From Vibrio sonorensis (GTDB lineage: Bacteria > Pseudomonadota > Gammaproteobacteria > Enterobacterales > Vibrionaceae), in assembly GCF_001854765.1 (NCBI RefSeq), contig NZ_LJJE01000124.1:62001-126000 (forward strand): a stretch of 64,000 nt of DNA, written 5' to 3'. The notes under the pieces were generated by a model. That model did not search any database. It saw only the letters and a list, made by a program, of their open reading frames with translations, and was not told where the DNA came from. A program made the position numbers and the translations under genes. Positions 26,026 through 35,583 of the stretch are shown here, one piece after another (the first letter of the stretch is position 1; each line of letters begins with the position of its first letter).

Positions 26026-27603
26026 TTAGTCCTGAGATAATTTAGTGAAACGCAAGTTAACCAAGGCTAATGCACCTACAAGTAGGAAAATTAACGTGGC
26101 AATAGCACTGGCAAGGCCAAAATCTTGTCCACCAGCGCCTTCAAATGCAATGCGGAACGTGTAACTTACCAGTAAATCGGTATAGCCTGCCGGCTCTGAG
26201 GTGCCAATCATATTCGGCCCGCCTTTAGTCAGCAGTTGGATAAGTACAAAGTTATTAAAATTGAATGCAAAGCTGGCAATCAACAGTGGCGTTAATGGCT
26301 TTATCATCAGAGGCATAGTGATGCGCGTGAAGTTTTGCACAAAGTTTGCGCCATCTATGGCAGACGCTTCGTAAAGATCGTCGGGTATCGCTTTAAGCAA
26401 CCCCATACAAAGAATCATCATGTAAGGGAAACCGAGCCACGTATTCACTATCAAAACCATAGACTTAGCCATCACTGGGTCTGAGAACCAAGCGGGACTA
26501 AGACCAAACAGCGCATTGAGTACCATGTTTATCTCACCAAAGCTCTGGTTAAACAGGCCTTTAAAGATCAAGATTGAGATAAAGGCAGGAACCGCATAAG
26601 GAAGGATGAGTAGCACTCGATATATAGAACGACCTCTTAACGCTTGCCATTGCACCAAGCTAGCGAGCACTAATCCAATTACGCCAGTGAAGATAACGGT
26701 TAATACAGAGAAGATGATGGTCCATATGAAGATACTGACAAAAGGTTCTTTAATTCCTTCGTCTTTCCATACTCGCTCAAAGTTCTCCGTTCCAATACCG
26801 ACCACAAATCCTGGGGAAATGGTATCACCCACAAACTCGCCTTTCGCGTCGACTGGCTGGTAAAAGCCCTTATCCATGTTGGGACGAAGTAGCTCACCAG
26901 TTTCGTTGTTTTTCAGTGTCTTTCCATCTTGTTGCAGAGTGAAAAGTGGGACTACTGCGGCAAATTTGCGCAGGCCACTCATGCGAATGTCTTCGCCATC
27001 GGGTAGATGGAGATCGACAGCACCAATCTCGGCTCTGTTCTTCACTATGGTTTTGATCGGCTCTTTACTGCCTTCAACTTGTTCAACAGGAGATAAATCT
27101 AAGTCACCAATTGTCGATAGTTGCTCTAGTTGAAAGGTGTCTGTTACATAAAGCTGCTGATCTTTTTCTATCGCAATTTTGTAGCCGTTATCAGTATTAA
27201 AGAGGTTAAACGAGTAACTATCACCGCTTTGGTAAGTTCGATCCAATAAAACGGTTTGCGCTCGTTCTAATGAAAGTTGGTTTTTTGCACTGAAGTTTGT
27301 GAACGATAGGCCAATGGTGTAAGCGAGAGGGAAGATGATAAACAGAATCATCCCTGCGATGCCCGGATAGATGTAGCGATGCGCGTAAGTTTTCTTACTT
27401 CCAAATATATAAAGCGCCAACGCGGTGAGGAAAATGGTAAGCATGGCAAAAGCAAGCTCACCACGTGAATACATTAAGATCGAAGCGTAACCATTTACCA
27501 GCCCCACAGCGGACAATACCGACCACTTGATAAATGTTTTCTTACTCGACGGCAAGCTTGTTGCTGGAGATGTCATAGCACCTGAACCCTGAACTGACTG
27601 CAT
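26026..27603 (-). CDS. malF: Maltose ABC transporter permease MalF
   Basis: 525-aa permease. N-terminal helices ([27 protein letters not shown]-type segment) are followed by the large periplasmic P2 loop (about 95-275) characteristic of MalF. The transport core has the EAA loop ([21 protein letters not shown]), and the C-terminus carries LLTKGGPN. The start [10 protein letters not shown] at 27603 is chosen over an upstream in-frame codon because CAGGT lies just before it and it matches family length (E. coli MalF 514 aa). It follows malE by about 120 bp. Confidence 0.94.
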   Translation of the reverse strand: MQSVQGSGAMTSPATSLPSSKKTFIKWSVLSAVGLVNGYASILMYSRGELAFAMLTIFLTALALYIFGSKKTYAHRYIYPGIAGMILFIIFPLAYTIGLSFTNFSAKNQLSLERAQTVLLDRTYQSGDSYSFNLFNTDNGYKIAIEKDQQLYVTDTFQLEQLSTIGDLDLSPVEQVEGSKEPIKTIVKNRAEIGAVDLHLPDGEDIRMSGLRKFAAVVPLFTLQQDGKTLKNNETGELLRPNMDKGFYQPVDAKGEFVGDTISPGFVVGIGTENFERVWKDEGIKEPFVSIFIWTIIFSVLTVIFTGVIGLVLASLVQWQALRGRSIYRVLLILPYAVPAFISILIFKGLFNQSFGEINMVLNALFGLSPAWFSDPVMAKSMVLIVNTWLGFPYMMILCMGLLKAIPDDLYEASAIDGANFVQNFTRITMPLMIKPLTPLLIASFAFNFNNFVLIQLLTKGGPNMIGTSEPAGYTDLLVSYTFRIAFEGAGGQDFGLASAIATLIFLLVGALALVNLRFTKLSQD

Positions 27604-27727
27604 ATTAAACCTGCTAGCGAATTTGCAAAAGTTGTTCAAACCAGAAGAAGTCACCTTCTCCCGAAAAATATTGAGGCTGCCCTATCAAGGGATGGACAGC
27701 CTCGTCACTAAATAGGCCGACCAGCCG

Positions 27728-28909
27728 CTATTTAGTCATCTGTTTTTCAGCATCTGCCAGTGCAGAATCCACTGATTGTCGTCCATCAACAATGTTGATG
27801 ATTGCATTTTTAGCGCTGCTCCAAAATGCGTTCATCTGAGGAATATTCGGCATAATTTCGCCATTCATCGCGTTGTCCATCGTAGCCGCAATACGCGCAT
27901 CAGATCCTAGCTCTTGCTGGAACGAAGTCAGTGCAACAGCACCAAGCGGTTTGTCGTCGTTGACCTTGCGAAGACCATCGTTAGTTAGAAGGTAGTTCTC
28001 GATAAACTCGATCGCCAAATCTTTGTTAGGTGATGCCGTGCTAATACCAGCAGAAAGCACGCCTACGAATGGTTTTGAAGATTGACCATTAAACTTAGGT
28101 AATGTGGTTACACCGTAATTAATACCAGATGTTTCAATATTGCCCCAAGACCAAGGGCCATTGATGGTCATTGCGGTTTTACCTTGATTAAACGCCGATT
28201 CAGAGACTGAGTAATCCATATCTGATGAAATCACGCCTTTTTCTACCAGAGATTTAACGAAGTTCATCGCGTCTTTTACACCATCATTAGAAATACCAGC
28301 GTCTTTAACATCGTAACCATCGGTACCGTATTTAAATGCGTAACCGCCATCTGCCGCCATGAGGGGCCAAGTGAAATACGGTTCTTTTAGGTTCCACATA
28401 ATGGCCGATTTGCCCTCTTTTTGAAGCTCTTTGTGGATCGCTTCAACTTCTTCCCAAGATTTAGGTGGTGTTGGTACAAGATCTTTGTTGTAAATAAGAG
28501 ACAACGACTCAACTGCGACTGGGTAGCCTATAAGTTTTCCTTTGTAAGTGACGGCGTCCCAAGCAAAATCTACAATCCCTTCTTTTACTTCTTTTGAAGG
28601 TTTGATTTCAGCGAGAAGACCAGCTTCAGCGTAACCGCCAAAGCGGTCATGAGCCCAAAAAACAATATCTGGACCATCACCCGTCGCCGCGACTTGCGGA
28701 TAGCGGTCTTGTAAACCGTCGGGGTGAGCAACCGTTACCTTAATACCTGTATCTTCTTCGAACTGTTTACCCACTTCGGCCAGTCCGTTGTAACCTTTGT
28801 CGCCATTGATCCAAATTGTTAGTTGGCCTTCTTCGATAGCAGCATTCGCACCAAAAGAGCCAAGAGCAACTAGAGTACCTAGCGCCATAGTGCTAAGGGC
28901 GTTTTTCAT
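27728..28909 (-). CDS. malE: Maltose/maltodextrin-binding periplasmic protein MalE
   Basis: 393-aa periplasmic binding protein that delivers maltodextrins to MalFGK2. Signal peptide [20 protein letters not shown].. ends [16 protein letters not shown]; the mature start [21 protein letters not shown] mirrors E. coli [23 protein letters not shown]. Later MBP landmarks: [29 protein letters not shown] and NGPWSW. Start at 28909 is preferred because AAAAGGA lies eight bases upstream and gives the signal peptide. Divergent from malK across a 715-bp control region. Confidence 0.95.
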   Translation of the reverse strand: MKNALSTMALGTLVALGSFGANAAIEEGQLTIWINGDKGYNGLAEVGKQFEEDTGIKVTVAHPDGLQDRYPQVAATGDGPDIVFWAHDRFGGYAEAGLLAEIKPSKEVKEGIVDFAWDAVTYKGKLIGYPVAVESLSLIYNKDLVPTPPKSWEEVEAIHKELQKEGKSAIMWNLKEPYFTWPLMAADGGYAFKYGTDGYDVKDAGISNDGVKDAMNFVKSLVEKGVISSDMDYSVSESAFNQGKTAMTINGPWSWGNIETSGINYGVTTLPKFNGQSSKPFVGVLSAGISTASPNKDLAIEFIENYLLTNDGLRKVNDDKPLGAVALTSFQQELGSDARIAATMDNAMNGEIMPNIPQMNAFWSSAKNAIINIVDGRQSVDSALADAEKQMTK

Positions 28910-29624
28910 GTTCCATATCCTTTTTATATTTGTGTGTAGGGTAAACCAGAAGGTTTTACCGTATTTCGACATCTATGATGAGTTAAAACGGGGCCGCTCT
29001 CATCCTCCTACTCTCTACGCCCCTACCATTATGGCGTATTTTCGTGATCCTAATCGTTAGGTCTAGAGACGGGGATCACAGTTAAGTTGGTTTTTGTGAA
29101 CGAGCTAACTTAGCTGTTGTGTAATACTTTGAACTGGATCCATTGATACTGCCTTTATGCTTACTGCCCTACTCCCTTACTACTCCCCCCATAAAAAAGT
29201 CGTTCAGGATGATGTTGAGCAGACGGTAAATAGCCAAACTAAGCCCAACAGAGACAAACCCTTTCCAGTCGTTCATGTTGGGCGCACTGGCTTACAAGGC
29301 CGCCTTATTGGTGTGTTAGCCACTCGATAAAACGCAGTTTTTAATTGCGAGGGAGATTGTCAGCGGCTAGCGGGGATACACCGTATAAGCTTGGCGTTGA
29401 AATGGGTGTGACAAATTGGCTGGATCACCCATTTTTCTTTATTTGATATAACATGCGGTTAGTGCCACGATACGCTTATCGCATCTAGATGGTGTTGCTC
29501 ATAGGGTGAAATGAACGCGAACAGAGCAACAGTTGTTACTTCTGCCTATTCCTACTATTACCGCCACCATGATAACTTTTACAATCGGCAGTAATATAAT
29601 AAAAAATGATCGAGGACGAGCTAA
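28910..29624. promoter_or_regulatory. malE-malK divergent control region with MalT-like boxes
   Basis: MalT boxes carry the core GGA(T/G)GA. GGATGA occurs on the minus strand at 29000-29005 (in GGAGGATGAGA, near malE) and on the plus strand at 29207-29212. This is consistent with MalT activation of divergent mal operons but below proof. A terminator-like hairpin at 29401-29440 is listed separately. No gene with a ribosome site seen. Confidence 0.45.
29401..29440 (+). terminator. Orphan terminator-like hairpin between malE and malK
   Basis: AATGGGTG (29401-29408) and CACCCATT (29426-29433) form an eight-base stem with a 17-base loop, followed by TTTTTCTTTATTT. It has the shape of an intrinsic terminator on the plus strand, but no coding gene ends upstream, so it may close a short untranslated transcript or attenuate a malK leader. 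Confidence 0.4.
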
Positions 29625-30732
29625 ATGGCGAGTGTCACGTTAAAAAACGTATGTAAAGCATATGGTGACGTTTTGATTTCCAAAAACGTAGACCTAGAAA
29701 TTCAAGAAGGTGAATTTGTCGTGTTCGTCGGCCCATCAGGCTGTGGCAAATCGACATTACTACGCTGTATAGCGGGTTTAGAAGATATTACATCTGGCGA
29801 TCTCTACATTGGCGAACAGCGAATGAATGATATCGAACCTTCCCAACGAGGGGTGGGAATGGTCTTTCAATCTTATGCCCTCTATCCCCATCTAAACCTT
29901 TACGACAACATGTCTTTTGGTATGAAACTCGCCAAAGCAGAAAAATCAGAAATCGATCAACGTGTTGAACACGCCGCAGATATATTGCAGCTCACACACC
30001 TTCTAGATAGACAGCCCAAAGCCTATCGGGTGGTCAGCGTCAGCGTGTTGCAATCGGTCGAACTTTGGTTTCACAACCCAATGTGTTTTTGTTAGATGAG
30101 CCCCTATCAAACCTCGATGCAGCGTTGCGCGTGCAAATGCGCTCTGAGATCACTAAACTGCAACGCAAGCTTGGCTGCACCATGATTTACGTCACTCACG
30201 ATCAGGTTGAGGCCATGACCATGGCGGATAAGATTGTCGTGTTGGACGCCGGTTTTGTTTCTCAAGTTGGCAAACCCTTAGAACTTTATCACTACCCTCA
30301 AAACCGATTTGTGGCGGGCTTTATTGGTTCGCCAAAAATGAACTTTATGAGTGTGTTTATCGATGAGGTAGAAGCAGAGCGCGTCAAAGTTCAGCTATCA
30401 AATGGCACATCGTTTTGGGTACCGGTTAGTGGCGCGACCGTGACACGCGGCGAGCGCATGTCTCTGGGCGTACGCCCTGAACACCTTCTCCCCGCAGAAG
30501 AAGCGATGCCGTGATTGAGGGCGAAGTCATGATCGTTGAGAAGCTGGGCAATGAAACTCAAGTCTACATGCACTTTGAAGCTGCCGATGCAGACCTCATC
30601 TACCGCCAACCCGACACACTAGCGGTGGAAGTCGGCGATAAGTTGTCTATCGGTATTCCTGCCCACCGCTGTCACTTGTTTCACAGTGATGGCCCCGCAT
30701 GCCAAAGGCTATACAAAGAAAACGGCGTATAG
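29625..30732 (+). pseudogene. malK: Maltose ABC transporter ATPase MalK, two frameshifts
   Basis: ATPase subunit of the maltose importer, about 369 aa when repaired (E. coli MalK 371). Walker [11 protein letters not shown]-loop [13 protein letters not shown]. First break near 30023: GCC TAT CGG GTG is out of frame, whereas GCC [n]TA TCG GGT GGT CAG CGT gives the signature [15 protein letters not shown]. Walker [15 protein letters not shown]-loop [19 protein letters not shown]. Second break at 30505/30506: GCG [n]AT GCC GTG ATT restores DAVIEGEV and the regulatory domain to 30732. Both breaks lack exactly one base. GAGGAC precedes the ATG. With an intact malEFG opposite, loss of malK would kill maltose uptake, so real decay seems unlikely. 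Confidence 0.93.
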
Positions 30733-30741
30733 ATTAAATCA

Positions 30742-30768
30742 AACCCCAGCTAAGCTGGGGTTGTTTCT
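30742..30768 (+). terminator. Terminator after malK
   Basis: Near-perfect palindrome AACCCCAGC-TAA-GCTGGGGTT followed by GTTTCT, ten bases after the malK stop. It can also serve the convergent adenosyltransferase gene. Confidence 0.75.
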
Positions 30769-31306
30769 ATTTGCGCTTTGGCATTGGATAACTCTTTGTC
30801 ACAAACTCAACTTCACGGGTATGAGTTACGCGGTTGGTATAAGAGGCCAAGGTGTAGAGCACATTGGCCAAAAGGTTGGCATATCTAAACAATATCGGAG
30901 CAGGATTTTTCTTGCCCGCATGCTCGACCGCCACCAATGCTCGCACCACTTTTTTAGCTTGTGTTCGGCACAAGTGCAACTCGCCGGCCACTGGGTGCCC
31001 GCCAGGTAAAACAAAGCCTTGAAACCCTCCTCCCAGAAGAGCTTTCATCTCATCATAGTCAGACTTAAGCTCATCTAATGTCTCTTCCTCGATGGCCAAT
31101 TTTCCACGTACAGAACCGTTAAGATGATAGACATTTGGCTGCATTCGACTAAGAATATCTCTCACTTTTGGGTCTAGCTCCATGGTGAGTACTAATCCAA
31201 TACGAGTACAGAGTTCATCGGCGGCAATTTCAAAATCACATACCGGGCTTTCTTCATATATAAAAGGGTAACAAATCTCGCCGATATCCTTGCTTACTGG
31301 CTTCAT
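30767..31306 (-). CDS. PduO-like ATP:cob(I)alamin adenosyltransferase
   Basis: 179-aa protein of the Cob_adeno_trans fold, expected to transfer the adenosyl group of ATP to cob(I)alamin. Recognised by CDFEIAADELCTRIGLVL, FVLPGGHPVAGELHLCRTQA and ILFRYANLLANVLYTLASYT; the R..N.L...L..LA.Y.NR pattern is the cobalamin-binding C-terminal helix. The N-terminal P-loop-like ATP segment (TRTGDxGxT in PduO) is not evident: the protein begins KPVSKDIGEICYPFIYEESP. It may therefore be a non-catalytic or divergent form. It lies on the minus strand 100 bp after hutZ, so read-through from the hut operon is possible. Confidence 0.7.
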   Translation of the reverse strand: MKPVSKDIGEICYPFIYEESPVCDFEIAADELCTRIGLVLTMELDPKVRDILSRMQPNVYHLNGSVRGKLAIEEETLDELKSDYDEMKALLGGGFQGFVLPGGHPVAGELHLCRTQAKKVVRALVAVEHAGKKNPAPILFRYANLLANVLYTLASYTNRVTHTREVEFVTKSYPMPKRK

Positions 31307-31407
31307 GGCTCTCTCGTGGGGTTGCTAAGCCTTGATATCCAACCAGAAAATCAAGGCAATAAGATGGGATAGTAATGAGTTGACTACCCGGGGAAAATTC
31401 TGTCGTA

Positions 31408-31938
31408 TTAGTCTTGGCTTAGTTTTCGATGTCCTTGCTCAAGATGAATAAAGTCGACCATATCATCTCCAGAGACTTGATAGGCTTGTCCAAACCCCTT
31501 CACAAAAAGACCGCGCTCCGCACTAAAGTTAAACAAGATAAAATCTTCAAGCTGACTAAGCCCATCAATGATATCTCCAAAACGGTCCCTCATTTGACCA
31601 ATGGTGGTATGCCATTGCTCAGTATCTCTTTCCACAATGGTCGCAACAGCGTCAAAGGTTAGCCGCTTACGCGCAAATAGTTGTTTGGCGGTGTCTTCAT
31701 CTTCGATCAACATTATCGACGCATATGGGTTAATTTGAAGATTTCGAGCATGACGGGCCAATTCAGAGATCAAAACAAAAAAACCGTTTTGATTTTGAAC
31801 AAAAGGAGCGTAACTGACATTGGGACGTCCATCTTCGTCTACTGTTGCCAGTTGTATCGTTTTGCGTTCGTGGCGAAACTCTTTTATTTCAGGCTCCAAT
31901 CGCCCCTGTAACCGCTCTTGTTTAACCTCTTGTTCCAT
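31408..31938 (-). CDS. hutZ: Haem utilisation protein HutZ (haem-degrading)
   Basis: 176-aa split-barrel protein of the HugZ/HutZ family. In V. cholerae HutZ degrades haem to release iron. Sequence shows the FMN-binding-like barrel without flavin role: ERKTIQLATVDEDGRPNVSY, then VLISELARHARNL and a conserved DAVATIVERD. The C-terminus FVKGFGQAYQVSGDDMVDFI includes the tail with the haem-ligand His region (HLEQGHRKL). Co-directional with hutX 29 bp upstream, and divergent from tonB1. Probably Fur-repressed through the shared region. Confidence 0.92.
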   Translation of the reverse strand: MEQEVKQERLQGRLEPEIKEFRHERKTIQLATVDEDGRPNVSYAPFVQNQNGFFVLISELARHARNLQINPYASIMLIEDEDTAKQLFARKRLTFDAVATIVERDTEQWHTTIGQMRDRFGDIIDGLSQLEDFILFNFSAERGLFVKGFGQAYQVSGDDMVDFIHLEQGHRKLSQD

Positions 31939-31967
31939 TGGTGACTCCTACTTTCTTGGGAATTTTA

Positions 31968-32483
31968 TTATTTAAAATTATTTTGCATGTTTTTAAAGCG
32001 TTCTACTTGCTGAGGAATAAGCCGGCGCTGTTCATCACGGCCTAGATAGACTTTAAAAATATTGTTTCCGAGTGGACAAAAAAATCCAAAATAATGGCTT
32101 TCTCGCCCCATAAAGGGCTTAGAGACAAAAGCGATATTGGCGATATTGTCGATATTGTCGAGTTTAAGATGGCCGTGTAATTCACCATGCTCACCCATGA
32201 GATTGTAATAACCACGAGCTATCTTACCGCGTGGAAATGAGGCTTTTACTTCAAAGATAGAACCAAATGAATGAACAATCGTCGTTACGGGGCCAAAATC
32301 TGCTAACGTTTCTAGTATGTGTTGAGCATGACTGCCATCTATTGTCGTAACCATATGACTGGGTAAATGCGCAACGAGTAGATATTCACTCACACTTAAC
32401 TTTTCTGCCATCTCCACCGGGAGCAACTTAGGCTCACTTTCTAAAAGTTCGGCGACTTGGTTTTTTAGGTTATCCGTGTTCAT
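31968..32483 (-). CDS. hutX: Haem carrier protein HutX
   Basis: 171-aa cytoplasmic haem carrier that hands haem to HutZ. Start MNTDNLKNQVAEL at 32483 gives family length; the upstream in-frame extension is rejected because it overlaps the promoter. Landmarks: KLLPVEMAEKLSVSEYLLVA, FGPVTTIVHSFGSIFEVKAS, and HGELHGHLKLDNI with conserved His. The usual first gene hutW (radical SAM) is absent from this locus: hutX is the first gene after the tonB1 divergence. Confidence 0.92.
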   Translation of the reverse strand: MNTDNLKNQVAELLESEPKLLPVEMAEKLSVSEYLLVAHLPSHMVTTIDGSHAQHILETLADFGPVTTIVHSFGSIFEVKASFPRGKIARGYYNLMGEHGELHGHLKLDNIDNIANIAFVSKPFMGRESHYFGFFCPLGNNIFKVYLGRDEQRRLIPQQVERFKNMQNNFK

Positions 32484-32879
32484 TACAATAAAACTACTCC
32501 ATATTAAGAATTTTCCCGCTTCAATACTCAAACGTTTCTGTAGCGGCCGATTCTCTAACCCCAATCTACATCAGGCATTATGTGCTACTAGCTCTAGATT
32601 AACAGCTGCCAATCAATATAGCACTTCACAATTATGAAAAGGGTAGCACGTATAGTTTGCCATACAGCATAAAGACAAGATTCTTAATCTAAACCGAAAC
32701 GGGATGCTTCAATTCACTCTAACCAATTGAAGTCATTAGCTTCGCGTCAGATATAGATAAGACGAAAAGGATCTTAAAATGAGTGTAATGATAATGCAAT
32801 TGATAATTGATCTTGTTTGCAGAGTGCGTAATAATCCACGCCCAAAGTAACCAGATTTCATAATTGGAGTTAGGGAAAG
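32484..32879. promoter_or_regulatory. hutX-tonB1 divergent control region with Fur box
   Basis: About 400 bases. AATGATAATGCAATTGATAATT (32787-32808) contains the GATAAT repeats of a Fur box and lies about 75 bases before tonB. Fur control of hut and tonB1 genes is established in vibrios. No gene seen. Confidence 0.7.
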
Positions 32880-33617
32880 GTGAATTTAAAAAGGTACGCG
32901 GTCGCAGGTGGAGTATCGTTAGCGTTGCATGCCGCCCTTGTGTTTATCTTCGACGAAGAAGACATAATTTCCGTATCGACCGGTGCGGAATCTAAAGTTG
33001 TATCTGTTAGTTTTGTTACAAAGGCACAAGCTGCACCATCCCAACCAGAGCCAGTGGTAGAGCAAACCGTTCAAGAGCCGCCACCTGTTGAACCACCACC
33101 ACCAAAACCAAAAATTGAAAAACCAGTTCCCAAACCGAAGCCAAAGCCTAAACCTAAACCTAAACCTAAGCCTAAGCCGGAACCGGTTAAGAAAAAGCCA
33201 GAGCCCAAGCCGCCTGAACCGAAAAAAGAGCCGGTAAAAAAACAGGAAGAGGTCACTGAAAAAAAAGTCGACGCCGAAAAACAAATTGATAGCAAAGAGC
33301 AAGTCGTTGTTGCACAGGTAACACAAGGCGCAACGGATAAACCAACACTTGTTCAACCGACTTACCTAAAACGTACCAAAATCAATTACCCAAAAAGGGC
33401 AATTCGACGTGGTATGGAAGGTAAAGCTGAATTTGAAGTTTGGTTAGACGAAGACGGTAAGCAGATTAAACAAATACTTATTACCTCATCTGGACATAAA
33501 ATTTTAGATAGAGCCGCACTTAAGACTCTTAAAAAGTGGAAGTTTTCTCCACTAACACGCGGTGGAAAGAAAGTCGCATCCCGGGTCATAGTCCCCGTTG
33601 ATTTTAAATTGGAATAG
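32880..33617 (+). CDS. tonB: Energy-transducing protein TonB1
   Basis: 245-aa inner-membrane protein that couples the proton motive force to TonB-dependent receptors. Starts with GTG, AGGG five bases before it. Signal anchor VAGGVSLALHAALVFIF contains the SxxxH motif (SLALH). A Pro/Lys-rich periplasmic spacer (about 70-125) has a run of eight or more PK pairs. C-terminal TonB domain: YPKRAIRRGMEGKAEFEVWL and KTLKKWKFSPLTRGGKKV. The gene order tonB-exbB-exbD-hutBCD is that of the Vibrio haem system. Confidence 0.95.
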   Translation: MNLKRYAVAGGVSLALHAALVFIFDEEDIISVSTGAESKVVSVSFVTKAQAAPSQPEPVVEQTVQEPPPVEPPPPKPKIEKPVPKPKPKPKPKPKPKPKPEPVKKKPEPKPPEPKKEPVKKQEEVTEKKVDAEKQIDSKEQVVVAQVTQGATDKPTLVQPTYLKRTKINYPKRAIRRGMEGKAEFEVWLDEDGKQIKQILITSSGHKILDRAALKTLKKWKFSPLTRGGKKVASRVIVPVDFKLE

Positions 33618-33619
33618 TC

Positions 33620-34306
33620 ATGGAACAACTAAACGAAATTCAAGAACAACTTGGCCTAATGGCATGGCCACTCATCATCTGCTCAGCACTTACTGCCATG
33701 ATAATCATAGAAAGGCTGTTTCAGGTAGTGATCAGCTTGGGCGTGGGTAGAAAAGCGGTACGAGCAGAACTTAACCACATCTCACCAACAGATCGCGTTT
33801 CTATAGAACGTTTGGCAGACGAATTAGCACCAAGACGCCCACTTCTATATAAAGGCGTTGCTATGGTTCTTGCTCACCACAATTTTGACAAAGCGTTAAG
33901 AGAAGACGCGGCTGGAATGTGGCTACAAGAAAAAAGACACCAGTTAAACTCGGGGTTACGCCTATTAACGCTCATCGGTGTTTTAAGCCCACTCATCGGC
34001 CTATTGGGTACGGTATTGGGTTTGATTGAGATGTTTAAAGGTGTCGCTGCATCAACAGGTAACATCACACCTAACGACCTCGCTGATGGTTTAGGACTGG
34101 CGATGCGCACAACGGCGGCAGGCCTACTTATTGCGCTACCTGCAATTGCTGGAGCACAGCTATTAGGGCTATGGGCAGACAAAGTGATGGCCAAACTTGA
34201 GCACACGTTAAACTATGTAAACTTGTGGCTTGAAGGTGTCGCAGTTTCTGACAAGTTAACTGACAAAACTACTTCACATGCACAGCCTGTTGAGGCTACA
34301 TCATGA
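33620..34306 (+). CDS. exbB: TonB-system proton channel subunit ExbB1
   Basis: 228-aa MotA/TolQ/ExbB-family protein with three membrane helices: LGLMAWPLIICSALTAMIII at the N-terminus, then LRLLTLIGVLSPLIGLLGTV and GLAMRTTAAGLLIALPAIAG. The last pair carries the conserved Thr/Pro residues of the proton path. Starts 2 bp after tonB. Stop overlaps the exbD start (ATGA), so all three are translated together. Confidence 0.95.
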   Translation: MEQLNEIQEQLGLMAWPLIICSALTAMIIIERLFQVVISLGVGRKAVRAELNHISPTDRVSIERLADELAPRRPLLYKGVAMVLAHHNFDKALREDAAGMWLQEKRHQLNSGLRLLTLIGVLSPLIGLLGTVLGLIEMFKGVAASTGNITPNDLADGLGLAMRTTAAGLLIALPAIAGAQLLGLWADKVMAKLEHTLNYVNLWLEGVAVSDKLTDKTTSHAQPVEATS

Positions 34307-34725
34307 TCAAGTCTCCCCAAGACAGTAACCGCTTAGGTTTGACTCCAGACCTAACGCCGTTACTCGACATCATTTTTATCGTGATGGTATTTTTGATGCT
34401 TACTGCGGCGGTCAAGCTTGAGTCTTTAGAAGTGGATTTGCCCGCCGCGGAGTCGGAGTCTGTATCGGAAGTAGACAAAAAGTCGATTACCATCAATATC
34501 CTTGAGGAAAAACCTCACTGGGCCATAGATGGTAGGCAATACATCGACTGGGAAAACTTTAAAATTGCCCTGATTGAGCAACATAAAAGTGAAAAACATC
34601 CCATTGTAATCGGTGCAGATAAGACGGCTGATATTCAATATCTGGTCAAACTAATGGCATTTTTACAAGAAAACGGCATACAAGCGACACAACTTCTTAC
34701 TGAGGAACCAACTAAGGAGCCTTAA
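34303..34725 (+). CDS. exbD: TonB-system subunit ExbD1
   Basis: 140-aa protein with one membrane helix (TPLLDIIFIVMVFLMLTAAV). Its Asp (in PLLDII) is the proton-carrying residue of ExbD/TolR proteins. The periplasmic domain follows (VDKKSITINILEEKPHWAID; VIGADKTADIQYLVKLM). Overlaps exbB by four bases and precedes hutB by two. Confidence 0.95.
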   Translation: MIKSPQDSNRLGLTPDLTPLLDIIFIVMVFLMLTAAVKLESLEVDLPAAESESVSEVDKKSITINILEEKPHWAIDGRQYIDWENFKIALIEQHKSEKHPIVIGADKTADIQYLVKLMAFLQENGIQATQLLTEEPTKEP

Positions 34726-34727
34726 CT

Positions 34728-35579
34728 ATGTTGAAAACAACTAAGTTGCTCGCCATATGGGCGCTATCGATTACACTGATCAGTTTGCCTACCTTTGCAA
34801 ACGAGCGAATCGTTAGTGCGGGTAGCGCCGTTACTGAACTACTTGTCGCACTAGGTGCTCAAGACAAACTTGTAGCTGTCGATGTAACTAGCCAACTTCC
34901 CTCTGGGTTAGAGCTTCCGAAAGTTGGCTATCACCGTCGCCTATCTGCCGAAGGCCTACTTGTACTTCAACCGACGCGTTTAATCGGCTCTGATGAGATG
35001 GGGCCAGACGCGGCTCTCAATCAACTGAAATCCGCTGGCATAAACGTTGATGTCGTAAACACATTAGCAACACCTGAAGGTTTGCTAGAACGCATCGACG
35101 ATATTGCGCGCATACTTGATTCAAGCCAAAAAGCAAAAACACTCAAAGCGAACGTTGAAGGAAAGTTGGCTCAATTGAGCGCCAAAGCGCCTTCAGAATC
35201 AGAGAAGAAAAAAGTTCTTTTTTTGTTGATTCACGAAGGGCGACCTGCAAATGTAGCGGGAAGCGATACAACGCCCAACGCGATTATCGAACTTGCAGGC
35301 GGGTTAAACCCTGCAGCTAGTGCTCTAAAATCGTACAAACCTTTATCGGCGGAAGCGATTATTGAGATGCAACCCGATGTTGTTCTAGTGAGTGGTCGTA
35401 GCCATGAAAAACTCGGTGGAGCAGAAGCGATTATCCAAGCGTTGCCAGTTTTAGCAGCAACACCAGCGGGTCAAAACAAGAGCGTCATTACTATTGATGG
35501 TCACGCCCTAGTAGGTGGCTTGGGCCTAAAAAGTCTTCAAGAGGCAGAGCGCTTAATCAGTTGCTGTACTGAGGATTAA
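34728..35579 (+). CDS. hutB: Haem ABC transporter periplasmic binding protein HutB
   Basis: 283-aa class III binding protein. Signal peptide ends LPTFA-NERIVSAGSAVTELL, the usual opening of HmuT/HutB/BtuF proteins. Two lobes are joined by a long helix (about 125-150), with KVGYHRRLSAEGLLVLQPTRL and LFLLIHEGRPANVAGSDTTP. Gene order with hutC and hutD gives a complete haem importer from periplasm to cytoplasm. Confidence 0.93.
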   Translation: MLKTTKLLAIWALSITLISLPTFANERIVSAGSAVTELLVALGAQDKLVAVDVTSQLPSGLELPKVGYHRRLSAEGLLVLQPTRLIGSDEMGPDAALNQLKSAGINVDVVNTLATPEGLLERIDDIARILDSSQKAKTLKANVEGKLAQLSAKAPSESEKKKVLFLLIHEGRPANVAGSDTTPNAIIELAGGLNPAASALKSYKPLSAEAIIEMQPDVVLVSGRSHEKLGGAEAIIQALPVLAATPAGQNKSVITIDGHALVGGLGLKSLQEAERLISCCTED

Positions 35580-35583
35580 GCCC

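Noticed and set aside
29625-30732. Programmed frameshifting in malK
   Set aside because: Two shifts in one direction, no slippery heptamer, no downstream pseudoknot. The same defect occurs in eight other genes, so a sequence error is simpler.
33080-33290. Repeat array in tonB taken as CRISPR or satellite
   Set aside because: The repeats are codon-level PK coding inside a clear TonB protein, with no spacers.
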